The notes below the pieces were generated by a model. That model was not told where the DNA came from and did not search any database. It was given only the letters and a program-made list of their open reading frames with translations. A stretch of 64,000 bases of DNA, taken from contig PTFA01000091.1 in assembly GCA_003342895.1 (NCBI GenBank), positions 2,587,087 through 2,651,086 of the forward strand, given 5' to 3'. Every line of letters begins with the position of its first letter. Position 1 is the first letter of the stretch. The translations under genes and the position numbers were made by a program. The stretch is from Casuarius casuarius. Its lineage: Eukaryota; Chordata; Aves; Casuariiformes; Casuariidae. Of this stretch, positions 19,401 to 34,400 are shown piece after piece.

Positions 19401-22400
19401 AAGCTGCAACTGCAAAAAGTTTGGGAGAAGGGAAGGGAAGAAAGAAGAAAAAAAATCTGATCTGTGTGTCAGTGTGCATGAGTGACATTTCCAGGAAAAG
19501 AAAACCCATCCGTACCATTGCTTCCATTGCAACAGGCTGTTTGTTAACCCTGTTAGCAACACTCTTTGCACACACACACACAGGGCTGCCCTGTTCTACA
19601 CAGTGTAGCTTTATGTTCGTGTAGCTGGTGCAGCCTGGACACACATAAGGGCCTTTTCTGTTCTAAATACCAGCAGTCTCGGCTAAAGGAAAAAATGTCT
19701 TGTTTCTTGCTGGACTCTCAGGGCTGTGTCAATAGAGTCGGGCAGCTGGAAAGGCCGGCGTACAAGGGACGTGGCTATCCTCAGCTCTTGCACTCTGCCT
19801 GGCAGCTACGCAAGCAAATCAGCTGGAGGAACCAAGGAATTAGCTTGCACGGACTGATCGCGGCATGGCACAATCCAGCCTTCCTCCTCCTAGATATCTG
19901 ACCCCGGTGTATCCCTCAGGGACCTGCAGATCCCTTCTCTGGCCCTGGATAACAGTTGCACTGACTGGGATCTGCCTGCCCAGGGGCCCAGCATTTCCTC
20001 TGGGGATCTCAACTTGATCACCCACTAGAGAAGACAAGAACTCACTGCAGGACCGTGCTCCCCAGGCAAAGCCTAACTGTCCGGTTTTGCCTAGAGTCTC
20101 TCCTGCTTTCTGAATAAGCCACAACCAGCCCTGAGGATGCTAAGGCTTCCACTCGTTTGAAGGCCTTGTTTCTCCCTGCACAAAACCAGCAGTCTGTGGG
20201 GAGAGATGTTAATTCGCAGCGCGTTTATCACTGTGGCCCAGCAGACCAGATGCTGCACACACACAGGAGAACCTACGGACCCCGCGGGGAATCAGGACAG
20301 CCTCCGCTCCCTGGGAGAGGCACTGCAACCACATTTTATTATTTGCTATTTGTCTGAGCACTGGATTTCCAGAAATTGTTTGGGAAAAATATTTTTCCTG
20401 CCCAGAACTGACCTAAGGCTGTTTTCTGTGTGCAGGTCTCTGTCTATATAAACACATATGAAGTTTATTTATTCACTGACAGTTTGAGCCCAAATTTCCC
20501 CAAACTGCTGGTGACTGCTGACGCCCAGGCTGAAATGCCTCAGAGGGCCTGAATTTCCAGAGCAGAGCAAGGCAGCAAGCTCAGACAGGGGACTACTTTC
20601 TCCTAGGGAAAAAACAGCTCTTTTTGGGAGCCCCAATCCCCATTTTGCCAGTGTCCTGGAACCGCAACAAAGGCCCAGAGGAAGCTTTGCCTCAAAGCTC
20701 AGAAGTTGCACGTTTCCCCACAGAAGCTGCTGTTGTGCCTAGGTCTGCCTGCTCATCTTTGATGCCTCTTCCACTTTGCGATCCTTGAGGGATATACCAA
20801 TACAGAAATACATTGCACCGGGGTTACGGGTCTATGCTAGTTCCTTACACCTGATGCCATTTGTTCGATCCGGGAAGTAGACGGGAAGCCACTGTCCCTC
20901 TGCCTTCCGCTTCTTACAGGCTCATTGCCACTGTTGCTGCTTTCCTTCCCTCCGGCTAGCTCAGAAGGCTGCTGTTCCCCATGCCAAGCTGCCGCACTGG
21001 GAAAGAACACTTTATTGCTTTGTGGTTATCCCAAGCTTTCTTCTATCCCCTTATTAAGTGTCGTTCCTAGTCGTGCGCAAGCAGAGGGGGTTTAGGGCAT
21101 TTGTCCTCAGAGGAGGAAGAAACATGAACAGCTCAGCTAACGTACAGCTCTGCCACACATTAGCGTATGTGCCGCACTGAGAGGTAACTAGAGGAGCAAA
21201 GTCAAATTGTCTTCAAGTGATCTGACACCAAGTGAAACTTGGCTTCCACACTTCAGGCAGCCTGGGGAGTGCAGGCCGACCCAAGAAGACAAGAAACTGC
21301 ATGAACTGCCGTCCCAGCCAGGGCTAACCAGCCTTCCCAGGAAATCTGCGCCTCGAGCAGTACGAAAACAGCAGCTCTGGGCAAAGCTGCAACAGCTTTT
21401 TCTGCTGTGAATATTCCCCAATGGCTGCTGTGCAATGCGGCTGAACCATCAGGGTGTCTCCAGCTAATGCCCTGAAGCCAAATGCTGTTGGGTTTTGTTT
21501 GTGTTTATACATTTTCCTCCTCCTCTAGTAACTCCTACCCAAATACCTGCACGCTACCGCGGCTGAGACAGACGCGTGGCAGGGCAGGGGGACCCACCTG
21601 GAAGGCATTGCTGGCGAACCCCAGGCCCAGCTGCCGACACACCACCATGGCCTCCACGGTGCTCCAGTTCTCGCTGCAGACGGTGCCCCACTTCAGGGTG
21701 CCGTTGCGCTCCGCCAGCACTTCCACCCGGCCCTCGTAAGGGTTGCGGCCGCCGCTCAGACGCAGCTGCAGGGCATAAAAGCAAATACATCAGTAAATGG
21801 CCCAACAGGCCTTGCAGGGGAGACGCAGCAGTTGGGCTAGCAACGCTCAGGGCCTAGTCTTTTCAAGGCTTGTGGTTAAAGTCACTGAGCCCAGAAGTCT
21901 TGGCCCAGCTGCTGGCAAACTATCTGGTGCACTTCAGTTCTTCATCTCCCACACTGGCAGAATGGAGCAGGTCAGACCTGCAAGTCCGGCCCAGACCAGC
22001 CTCTCTTAGTGAGATGATTCCTATCCAGACCCCTTGGGTTTGATTTTCTCTGTGCCAAGGACTAGGAGCCAGCAGACAAAGGTGACCCAAAGGGCTGCAG
22101 CAATGACGACTGGGATGCCTGATCCCAGGGGGCCACGACCGTTGAGCCACCCCACTCTCCTCTGGCCTTTTCAGCTTTGCAGAGAATAGATAAAAGGGAC
22201 TGCACGAGGTCATGGGCAACACCCTTCCCCTTGCACTGCAAGGAGGAAAGATAATGCCCACCTAACAGAAACACTCGCTCTCTCTGAAAATGGGGCTTTA
22301 TTCTCTTAGGAACCTGACCTGTCCCAGGTCTCTTCCCTGCTCATGTCAAGTTTTGCATGATCTTCCGTTGCAGCTGGGGCTTCCACCCGTGTTCTTTGGG

Positions 22401-25400
22401 TGAAGATGCCCCCTAGATTAACGTTGCAGTAGGTGCAGTAAGATGCACTCGGACCGCACAGCAAGGGAGGCCAGACGATGCTCTAGAAGAAAACACCTAG
22501 CCATGCTCACTTGCATCCAGGTCACCTGGCTGCTCACCTGATTCTGGAAACCCATCGCTGGAATGTTGCACCTCACAGCAGCGTCTTCTTCGTGGTTACA
22601 GCCCTGCGACTCCGTGTTGAACTTGCAGTCCGTGATGGATTTTTCAAAGCCCGTACAGTCAATTTCATTCAGATGAATTGGACCCATACCTTGAAGAAAA
22701 ACACAAAACAAGAAAACAGAGCCTTTATTTCCTGCCTACGCTACTGTGGGGAGAAGAAATATCTGATAACAGTTTATTAATACACTGCAGACATCACATT
22801 GTCTTCTAGCATTCAAAACACAGTAATGCTGAAAAAAATCCAATGTTTTCTTGTGCAAAATAGAAAGTACAAGATTATTAGTATTTTTAACTTTACCATT
22901 AAGAAATTCTTTCCAATAGTCTCTGGGACTCAAACACACCAGAAATGCAGAAAAAGCCAAGTTTCCACTGTTGCATAATTTACAAACTTCGGCTGCAGGG
23001 ATTTTCAAATTATGACCTTTTGGCTGGCTCTATATACCAGGAATCTGCTCTTGATCAAGCCCTGACATTTAAATGGGACATACACACGTTCACTGGGGCA
23101 ACAAAACAGAACGATGCAGGGATGTGGCAGGGAAACACAGGGGCAGGCAGGTGCGTTAGACTCCAGCAACGGCAACGCCAACAAGACCACAAGAGAGTAA
23201 ATGTGATTCCTACCACAGAGAACAATCTCAAGGCGCATATTAAACACCGGTCACAGCAAGCACAGACACAGGGATGTGCTGGAATCCCCCTTCTGCCTGG
23301 CCCACCAGGAAAGCAGAGCTCCCACAACCAGCCAGCAGTCGGGGGCTGAAATGAAACATTTGGTTCCTACCTGGAGAAATGACAACACATGATTGTCATT
23401 TCCAAAGGGACCCAACAAGAGGAGAGACCCACACGGGAGAAGGCAATAGTCCTGCCAGTACAGTTCCCAGGTCCTGCTTTCAAACGGAGCCCAAAGCTGG
23501 TTGGGAGGAAGTTTTGGGGGAAGGAACGAGAGGTTCCAGTAGATGATCTTCATCACAGAAGAGCAACTGGAGTCTTTCTTGGAGCTCATATAATCCACTC
23601 ATAATCAGCCTTAGAAACGCCCTGGATAGTCTTGATAGGAGATCTCTGCAACTGGCCGATGTGGACTCTGACTCCAGCAGTTTCTAGGAAGCTTTAGGAG
23701 CGGGGAGGCTGCGGAGACAAACGCTTCTGAACTTTGCTACGAACGTGCTCCCTCTGGACTCGGCATAGTCAAAACCCCGGCAGGCGCCGTGCTCTGATCT
23801 TCCGTCTGATCCGCAGGTGTGCCGGTTCCTGGTGAGCAGCCAGGAGCAGCGTGACGATGGCGATGAAAGGCGCGCAAACCGCAGAAGAGGCTTCCAAGAA
23901 AGAGCCTTCCACCTGCTGACCCCTCCATCAGCCCTTCCCACCAGTCGCAGGAGGTTAACCAACACCAGATGAAGGAGCTGGTGCCCGGCTTGGAGTTCCC
24001 CTTCCCGCTACGGGCGCTGCGCCGCAGCGGGCTGCCGGAGGCCGGGCAGACCCATCCAGAAAAGGGAGGTAGAAAAGCAACAGTTTTCTCACCATTCCTG
24101 ACAGCTACTGTTGATTCCTCATTCCTGCAACGTTACTCTCAGCACAGCACAAGTGACGAGGGCCCTGCAGAGCCAGAGATGTGCCTGCCTCAAAGTATTC
24201 CCAATCAGCAGAGAAAAGACCACAGACACGACACCCTGGCTGCCGGCTCAGTTTCCTCGTCCGCGCCTAGAGATGCCGTTTGCCCGACGTTAGGCAGCGG
24301 CGGACCTGCCCCGTGCACCCCGACAGCAGCATCCCAGCCACGCGCTGCCCTCCCACAGGCCCGTTTTCACTCACTCCTCCAGAAAGGAAAGTTTTACCCG
24401 ACTTCAAGCCTGCTCCTTTGAGTTCAAAGGAAAGGGCTGACTCTGGAAAGCAGGAAAAGGTAATGGGTTTATTAACAGTAGATAGAACCGCTTTTTGCTT
24501 AAAAACCTCTTTTTACTACTATCCAGATCCCTGCTAACTGTACGTGACAGTCAGCAAGGGCGGCCGCACACCCGTGACTCAGATGCCTGAACTGCAGGCG
24601 ACAGTGTAATGATCTGTCTGGTGAACTCCTCACCTCCTCCGACTTCTGCCGGGGCAAAAGGACTGGGAAAACACAGCAAAAAAGGCTCTCCGGCCCTCCA
24701 CAGTCATATGGTGGAATGAGTCAGGACGTACCAAGACCCTGCTTCTGACAGCAGCAGCCAGAACAAGCAGCGTGCATTTGCTCCGGATCCGATCAGCAGA
24801 GTCAATCGGCCACACGCCTGCGCCGCGGCACTTCCACCCCGTCCCCGTGCCCGCCGGGGACACGAGAGCAGCGCGGCGTGGGAGCAGACTCCTAACTGAG
24901 GCCGCTCAGGAATGCGCATCTAGCCTTTTTGCTTCTCTCATTAAAATCCTGTTTGTGGTCCACATCTGGAAGTGGTGACGCTGACCCCGTCATTCGGCAA
25001 CCCGCCGAACGGTGCGCGTAGGAGGAGCAGCTCGCTGCTGACCAGAACGGGGGGTGATGCACAAAGAATGCGGGATGGATCCCGTCCTGCCTTGTCTGCT
25101 GAAATAGCCCCACAAAGTCATTCCAATGAAGTGACAGAGCAGGAGGGCAGGGCCCCGGCTCTTTGATCCACGTAACCCTGGCACACGGGCTCTGCTCTGG
25201 GAAATCCTTTCGTGACACGTGGAGGCAGGCCGGACTGCTGTGCTGGGCACTGGAATGCAGCCAAACTGCATTCCCAGATGTGCTCAAACACGGCGATAAA
25301 AATCATCTATCCCCCCTATTCCATTCCCTTTAGCAGGGGAACAGGATTAGGGCTGTATATCCAACATACGCATTTACCTACTGCTTGAGGTTTTATTCCA

Positions 25401-28400
25401 TATCCTCCCTCCGAGGCTGCAAGGAACGGCAGGGGCCAAGCAGTGTTCAGGAGACCTGGACCCAATATCTTTGTTTGCAGCACACTCTTGTGTGAACAGG
25501 AGCATTGTTTAATCTGGGTCTCAGTTACCCATCTATAAGAAGGGGAATAAACTCTATCATACCCAGAACCCTTTGCGGTAGACACTTGCTTCCCACAGGT
25601 CTTAACCTTAATTTCTTAATCTTAACTTTAATCTGCAGATACTAACTGCACATTGATCTACGTGCAGCCCGTCTTTGTGTGTTTTAGCCCATGAAACTAA
25701 ATCTCCAACACAGCAGGGATGAGACTAGTCATTAAAATTTGTATTTGAACACAAATTCCACAAGATCCAGCAACAAAGCAGAAGATAAACATGTAAATGG
25801 ACACTGAGCTCAACAGCTGCGGGACTCCTCCGTGCAACCAGAGCGCGGAGGCGAGTTTGGGCCCAAAGAGCTCCTTTTCCTATCGCAATATGACGATCCT
25901 GCTGCTGAAGGGAGTTACCTTTCAAGTGCTTGTCATCCCAGAGGACCGTTTTGACAGGGTGCACTGATTGATTGCTAGCGTTTAGCGTTAAAAGAAAGGA
26001 AAGCACGCGGGAATCGGCAGCCGCTGCTAAGAGTTTCCAGACTGTGGGTGGGGAGACGCAGGGAGCAGCACGTTCTCGCCCGTCACGTGGCAGCCACTTT
26101 TTTTCCCCCTGCTGTGATTATGCCATTTCCTAGATGCACTTAAACACATCAGCAGCTCCCTGCGTCCTACCACAAGACTTGCTGGCGAATCCAACAGACA
26201 GGTCACATTTAAAAGCTTTCCAGATTCTGGGCAACACCACTGTGTTTTACACGTGCTGTCACTTTCCCTGCTGTTCTCCAAGCCATGCTGGTCTGGAGAA
26301 ATTTCAGCCTTTCATTTAGTTCCACAACACGGGTTTTGGGTTGGTGTCATTTTCTTTAGGGCTGATGCTACGGGAGCAAGGCCTGTGAATCAGAAGGTGG
26401 CTTGAGAAGGAGTTTGTTAGGCTTTGAGATTAACAGTTGCCATTTACCAGAGTTTGGCATTTAAACCAGCTGCCAAACGCAGGAAATCCAAACCCAAACC
26501 AGGCTATACACCCGACAAATGGCCCTTCTATTTATAACAAGCTAAATTAATGTTTTGGAGAGTGTTTGAAAACAGTGTTTGAAATAGATCTAGACCCATT
26601 TTTGCCAGGAACCTTCTAGTAATGCATTACACCATGATGTGTATCTAGAAAACTTTTATAGAGAATTTGAGTGCAATGGATGCGATAACAAACAAGTAAT
26701 TGCTGTAACAGCTGTTCAAGGGAAAGGTTAAACTCATCATCACTAGACATCTTTCAATGAAGACCAATATCTGCCTAAGTCACTGACTACAGTTCAGCCT
26801 CAAGCTCCTGGACTCAAGAGACTTAACAAGAGCAGAGAATAAATTCCTGGTCCCCCAAACACACATCCCAATGAAAGCACGCTCTCTGTCCTGAATCACG
26901 AAGGGTTTTTTGGAGGAGGACAAGGCACAAACAGCCCATGAGGCTCTTATCAGTCTTACCTTGCCCGAGTCTTGCACCCGTTATTGCTTCCTTTGCGCTC
27001 CCGAAGCCCAGCTCTCGGCACACCACGCTCGCTGACACCAGGTTCCAGTTATCGTCGCAAACTGTTCCCCACTCTCCGTTTTTCAGCACTTCGACTCGTC
27101 CTTCACCGGTGTTGGCTCCCCCTTTCAGCCTCACCAGCGGCTGCTGCAAGACCCAGACAGAAGCGGTGTTACTGCTGCTGGGAGCGAAGCAGCCCTCCTC
27201 GACAGCGCTCACCCAGCAGCACGGGGCTGCAAGTGAGTTGTGCTCAGTCTGTCTGTCCACTGCAATCACGACTGGTAAGAATGAGTGAGGTGACAGAGCA
27301 CAACTAGAAATATGGAGCTGGGTGGCAGGTTCAGTTCCGTTCATTTCTGTTATTATATTTCTATTTTTATTATATTTCTATTTTTATTATATTTCTATTT
27401 TTATTATATTTCTATTTTTATTATATTTCTATTTTTATTATATTTCTATTTTTATTATATTTCTGCTGGTCACTAGCTGTAACTTCTTTACAGCTTTTCC
27501 CCGGTACCAAGCAGAGACCCGCCAGCTGCTGCTGCCTCCAAGAGACGTGCTGGTGCGGTGGGAGCTGTGCCTTCGGTATGGGAACACAACATGGTTTGTG
27601 CAGGCTCTGAGAGCAAAGACACTTAACTTTTAAGGCTGGAAGCATATACAGCTCTCCAGCCTGGGGTTACGCGAAGGCCATCCAAAGCCTACACGAGGCC
27701 TTAAGGAATTACACGGCAGCTCACGTGGCTCAGAAGATCCATTAAGATTTACAAGACCTTCCGCCTCTGAGGCGTAGACCCTGCAAACTCCTGCATGCAG
27801 ACATGACTGGACTCCAGGCAAAAAAGCAGCGGACAGGATCGTGCTGTTGTCGCTGCTTAGCGCTTCACCAGAGCAGTGCCTGAAGGCAGTCTGGGGCCCT
27901 GCCAGGTGCAGGAGAACGGCCGCACTCACAGCCACGGAGGTGCGGGGCTGGGGGACTGCGGGCTCCAGCCAGGGGCTGCAGGCATCACCCCTAACACCTA
28001 ACGCACCCCGCGAAAGGCTCTCTAGCCCAGCCGCAAGGGCCTCCAGACCTTGAGATCACCACGGCATCCTAAGGTCGTCTGTACCTTACGGCTGAAAATT
28101 TTCCTTTAGCACTAACTGAAATCATCTTTGCTGCAAGTCAAGCCTATTCTTTCACATCCAACTGCTCCAGTGACACTGGGAAAAACTGGTCCCAGGGTCC
28201 TTTTATAACAGCTTTTTGCACATCTTAAGATTTTTATGCTACTATTCAGGCCTCTTTACTACATTAAACAAACACAACTTTTTCAGCCTTTCCCGTAGGA
28301 CACATTTTCCCAGCCTCTGGGGACGTTTTGTTGCAGAATACACAGGAGTAGTAGAAATACCAGCTTACTTCCACTGTATCCCTACAGGAGACACAACCCA

Positions 28401-31400
28401 GCAGCATTTAAGTGACTGTGAAGCAGCAAAGCCCAGCAGCAACCGGGCGTGCATTCAACTGGCTTGAGCAGAACAGCTCAAACAGAAACGTGACAAATAT
28501 ATTTTCTTACTACTTGCTCGCAGCCTTGCCAGCTGCAGCAGCGAGCAAGTCTCCTGCCCTGCTAAGCCTGCAGACAGAGGCCTGGTACCACGTAACTGTG
28601 AGGACAGCAACTCAGCTGGACTTGTAGCGAGAAAGGAATATAAGGAGGGGACGTTTGGCCAGCAGGCTGGTTTGTGGCTAAGGGCACGCACACGGTCAGG
28701 TCCTACAGCTGATAATTCACTCTAAATAGTTACATCCTTAAATCCAGGCTTTTCCTACTTGACAGGTTGAGTTCACCCCCTCCTCACCTCCTGCCTGAAG
28801 GCTTTTCGGAAGCCACTGTGACTGCTGGGGGCAAAGGCACGTCCAGGGACGCAGCTGACCACAGCAGGCATCCCGTTCTCGCAGGTTGCGTTCTTCTCTG
28901 CATCCACGTTGAGGTGATTGCCCAGTTTGCAGCTGGAGATGTGAGCCTCATTCCCAGTGCAGTCCATTGAGTAAGCCCAGTAATTTGGCTTCCTTCTGCT
29001 GGCAAACATCCTTAGGGGAATGAAAAAAGAAAGTTACCAAAAATCCATCAGAAAATAATCGAGAGAGAGAATTCCCTACGAATAAAGCTGAGAAACTCCC
29101 TATGTCATGAAATTGCTGAGATAAATCCTGGGGCTGGATGTATTTTAAACACTTTGTTAACTGAAGTCTATCACTGAATTTCTGGTGCAAGGATGAACAC
29201 AGGCGGTTTCATCGGTCCTTTGCTGCTTACGGTGCTCCACGAAGAGAAGCCTGGGGCAGAGAGTCTAGCACAGCCTCCACTCGACAACTGCACTGATGTA
29301 ACCGCATTTGGAAAAAACCCACCCTGAAGTAAAGTGAGGACTGAACAGCATTATTTGAAGGTTGATCCGTTCATACAGACAATGACTCTATTAAGGTCTT
29401 GGGAATAAATGAGATGCCTACTTAAGCTAAAGATCAGAGGGGGTCAGAGATCAGAGCTGGGAGAGTTAATTCCAAGAGGCAGGTACGAACAGGGGTCGTG
29501 CAAACACCGCTGGTGAGTTTGGGTTGCAGAGGCCCTAGGAAAACTTGTCCTTTAAATAAGCTCTTCTCTTTGCTGGCCATCACCTATCAGCAGTGAGAAG
29601 ATGGCAGACTGGGAAAAAGCCACAGGTCTCCAGCTTCCCTAAATGCCGTAGTGTTAACAACTGTGAGCCTGAAAGCAATTTCCGAGAGCACGAGCAATTC
29701 CCTTGATGACATGTTCACAGCAGAGAAGACTGGCAGCTGTTTCTGCTTCTTGCTCCCAAACTGGAGCACTTGCTTGGAGCTGCTCCAGGGACTAAGGGGG
29801 AAGGGGCACGTGTGATAAATGGGAAAAGAAAATAACCCAGCTTCATCACAAAGCTGCCGGACAACCGTATTGGAGCTAAAATAATCAAAGAACCAGAAAT
29901 ATGGGTCAAAGCATTACAAAATGGAGATCTTAAAAGTTAAGTTAAAAAAAGTCAGTCAAGATGCAGAGGAGCCAATGCCTTGCTGTGATCTTGACATGGC
30001 TTTGCAAGATTCCTGTGCTGTTCCCTGTTCTGGGACTAACAGCCCTGATGATCCAAGGATTAGCTGTGATAAACGGCATAGCAATGTGGGGGGAGTCTGC
30101 TGGGAAAAGCAGCATCAACTTTAATTAACTGTAGCATGTCCCTGCAGGACAGAGAGCCTGAGCAGGACTGGGTAACAGAACGGAGGGCCTTTTATAGGTT
30201 GGTGGTTTGACTCTAAACTTGGACAGGTTACGACTGAAAGTTAGTCCCAGCTGATACCCTTTGGTGGTTCCGCACAGGCTAATCTGCGTTATCTCAGATG
30301 CTGGAGAAGACTTTCTTCTCCCTTCTGCTCACTGAGCCTTGCTGCCAAGCTCAGCAGTCATCCAGGCTCATATGCCTCGCAGCCACAAACTAATCCTTTC
30401 TGGAACCAAATTTCTCTGGCTTGAGGTTAGGGTGAAATACAGCTGGCCTTGAGCTAGAGATGCAGCTGCATCACGTGATGGGGTGTAAACACCCCCCTGG
30501 GAAGGATGAAGGATGGGGCAGGTCCAGGGAACACAGGCCTGAGGTCTGTCTCATGGAGCAGCAGCAGGCAACCTGCCTGTCCCGTGGGTAAAACACTGGC
30601 TGTCAAATGCCAAATCTGTCAAATCAGAGCTGTCAGGGACTCTGAATCGACAGAAAATAAATGGGACAGGAAGAGAGGAGTTAAAAAAGAGAAAGAAAAG
30701 AAAAAACACAGGGAGGACACAGGCAGGAGTCAGTCACTTCTCAGCCAGAATGTCTGGTTCAATTTTGGACCAAACCTTGAAGCTTTTTCTTCCTCTTAAT
30801 TAAACTGCCCAGGATACTACATGCCAAGGCAGTGAAAGCCTGCGTGCAATGCCCCTGCACTGCTAGAGCTCAGCACCTGGGTCCCTTCAATGTTAACAAC
30901 TCTCTTGGGTTGCAGAGTGACCAGGCAGATTTGAGCACACTTTACACACTGCAATGCATCTGCAAGGGCCCGGCCTTTAGGGACACTACTCCCTGTTCCC
31001 CGGCAGGAGCCAGCTCGGCTCCCCCTCAGAGGTGTGCTGCTCCAACACCCTTTCGTGCTCTTTGTTCCTCCTGGAAGTGAGAACGGGAAGGGTCATTTCC
31101 ACTGCGGGCCCTCTGCACNCATGTGCGGAGAGCTCTGAACTCCAAAAGCAGACGAGAAACACAGCCTGCCTCAGAGAAGCAATGAAGGGGATGCCTTACA
31201 ACAGCAAACAATGACCTCACCCTGCAAATTTCTGGAGGCATTAACATCTGGTTGATATTAACAGCCCCTGGTAAGCAAAGAGAGAAATAGCCAGAGAAAA
31301 CCCCACAGCATTTCCCATATGATCTCTACAGCCATAAACTCAGGGCATTCTTGTTATTTAATTTTTAACACAAAGTGTGCAACCCCCCTCTCATTGACCT

Positions 31401-34400
31401 AGGTGTAAGCCAAGAGCAATTCTGCTCGGAGGCGTGAGTGGAGGTCATGGTGGAAGAGTTTAGCCAACTCCGGGTCATGCTGGAACCTAAAGGATTTCTA
31501 CTGATCAGCGCAGATGGACCTTCACCACACAAGCTTTAAAAAAAGACATAGCTTAAGCCCAGGGGCTTTGAGAAGTATCTCAAGGTTTAGCTGAGCAACC
31601 TTGCTATGGTAAGGATGTGTCCAAGAGCACTCGGGGACCGGGCAAATGAGTTCATTACAGGAGAGCAGAAAATGAATCATTGCACATATCTTGGGAAAAA
31701 ATCATCCATGACACTGAATGGAAGCTGGTGAATTCCTCTTCAGGGTGTGTGAGCATACATTTCTGGTGCTAAGAGCAGTTTTTACCCTGGCCTAATTCTT
31801 CAAGCATTTAAGTTAGCAAGTCTGCTTTCTTCAGCCTCAGTCAGCCAGGCAGAAGAGAAGCCAGACCTGCCACCATCTGCCAAAGCCTTTAAGATCTTGG
31901 CTTCGGTAGGGAGAACCCAAACCCAAGCAGGTTTACATGTGACTGACTGCCCTACACATCCGACCACTTCCATAACGGTGCGAGCAGCCTGGTAAAGCCG
32001 AGAGCATCTCCCAGCCGCAGAGGAGAAAGGTCTGCTTGGACTGAGATTGAATGAAACATCCAGGAACTGCTGGGCTCTTCCACCCTTTGACCACTCTTGG
32101 ACAGAACACAAAGCTGTAAGAAGACCTCAAGAAGGCATCAGGTTCATCTGTCTGCCTTAGGCATCTCAGGTCACACACTCAAACTCTTCCCAGTAGTTAA
32201 GTGCATTTAATCCTACTTCTCTCGGCCAGAGCAGGGGTTTGCAGGAGGAGTTAACAAACAGCTCTTATATAAAATAGCTTTGAAGAGGGAACAAGAGCAT
32301 GGAAACAGCACTGAGATTTGTTTCGCTTCCTAATATAAATTGTGCTGTCAACTGCAGTCTAAGTTACATTCAGGAATAAAAGCCTGGCACAGGGACAACA
32401 ATGAACTAAGTTGTTTTCTTTCAAGCAAGATCCATCTGCAAATCATTTCACTTCCCCCCGTTGTGCAGCAGCAGAGCCTGGTATCAGTTACCTCGGCATG
32501 TAAAGCTGTGGCTGGGCATGTAAAGCTGTGGTCCGTGGGGAACGGGGTGGCTGTGGCCGAGGGAAAGGGCACGCGGCCCCAGGCAGCCCGACACCCGACT
32601 CCAGCCCCTGCCTCCCCGCCGCAGCGAGGGCGGGAAGGGAGCCGCTCTTGGGAGCGCGGTATTTACAAATTAGGGAGAGCAAAGCCCGAGAAATGAGAAA
32701 AACGCTTCTGAGGCTTCACGCTCACGTGGAGAGGGGGTTAGTCCAAGTGACCAGAGCTGGACTCTGCTCTCCCCGAGGCAGGATGTGACCAGAGCGGGTG
32801 GGATAAGCCACAGAGCAGCGCTCCCATGGCCCGGCCGAGCAGACTGCCACGGTTGTCATTCTGGTGTCCTGATCACGAAGCAGAGATCACTTTTGAAGCT
32901 TCCCAGCCCAGACTTTATACACGTCCACGGACTGGGAGCTTTTCCTCACCAGCAAGCTTACCAGTAATGCTGGTGGCACTGGATGCATCTCCTCGCTCTC
33001 TGACCAAGAGCAGCTACCAGATGCATGCGACCCTGCTCACGTATCGTTCAGGCCTCCAGTGACACAAAGGCAAATGCCACAGGAAAGACAACAGCTCTTT
33101 AAGTTGCACTAACCAAACAAAACTGCCCAGCTGACAAAGTCTTACTCAAGAGAAGTTACGAACAAAAGCCCAAACTCTTTTCCCTCCAGTAAAATGACAT
33201 CCTGTCTTGGTCCAGCCTGGGAAAATATTCAGCATATTTTCCAAAATATCTTTCTGTGGCTGCAGGAGCCCAGTAAACCGTCACTGCTTGCAGAAAGTGA
33301 GCAAAGGTGGGGGAGGCATGACGACCCCAGAACTACTTGAGTAACCTTTGTGATTTGGTGCAGACACCCCGAGCCTGGTAAGCACGGCATGCTCGTAACT
33401 CCAGCTCTGCTGAACGGGATTTTCAGCATCGCCGACTGTCGGGCTCAACAGCTGTGCCTCAGTTTTTCCATCTCTACATCTGCTACTGTAAGAGACATGA
33501 CAATTACCAAGTACCCTTTTATTTAAGGCAGATGGCTCCAGCTGCAAAAGTTAATGCTTTTCTTGGAAACACTGCAACTGAGGAGGAAGAAAACACATCT
33601 ACTTCGTCTCACTAGGGGTAATTTATTCTGCCTTTTTGCTCTGATGCAGGGGATGGGAATCTCAGAGCTGAGTTTGAGGGGGACATGCTATATGGATGGC
33701 AGCAAACACTCCTCTAACTAGTGTCCAGGGCAAAACATGAGACTGCCTGGTAGCAATTATTAGGCCAATGCTCATCTCCATGGGAAGCCTGAAAACAGAA
33801 TTCCAGTTGGGTTATTTATTTTATATTCTTTGTGCTGCTGTGTGGCTTTACACTATTCCAGCCCAAGGACCTCTTCAACTGATCATGATCTTGCTAATGG
33901 AAGGAATGAAACATGGCCAGTTGGTTCCAGAGGGAGCTTTCTGAAATAGCAATCCAAGAACCAAAAGGAGCAGGCAGGAAAACCACAACCCCTGCCCCGA
34001 GAATTCGGTTCTCCCCCTGACCAGCTGACACTTTTCCACTCCATAGGTCACACAGTAGAGGAAAGAAACAAGACAGATTTTAACCTAAACTATTTTGCAT
34101 CTGCTCTAGGGTATTATTTCTAGGGAAATGTGTAGGAAGAAACACGTCTGTGCTGAAGGCTGGTGACAGAAAACAAGCTGAAACAATGACAACAAAGACC
34201 AGAGCTCCTGACTTTCAAGAAACAGCAGGAAATACAGCTCGAACATGCATGAGCTGCATGAAGCTCTAAGAGACACAATGTTCTCCCTATGGATTACAGT
34301 TTTCTTCCTTCATTTTAATGCAGTCTACAAATATAGGAAGAAAAAGCAGCTCGAAAACCACAGCTGCCCCAGCCTGCATCCTCCTAGACCACCTCAGATG

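Noticed and set aside
27322..27633. 103-codon + strand frame rich in Phe, Tyr and Ile
   Set aside because: Produced by the 17-bp tandem repeat.
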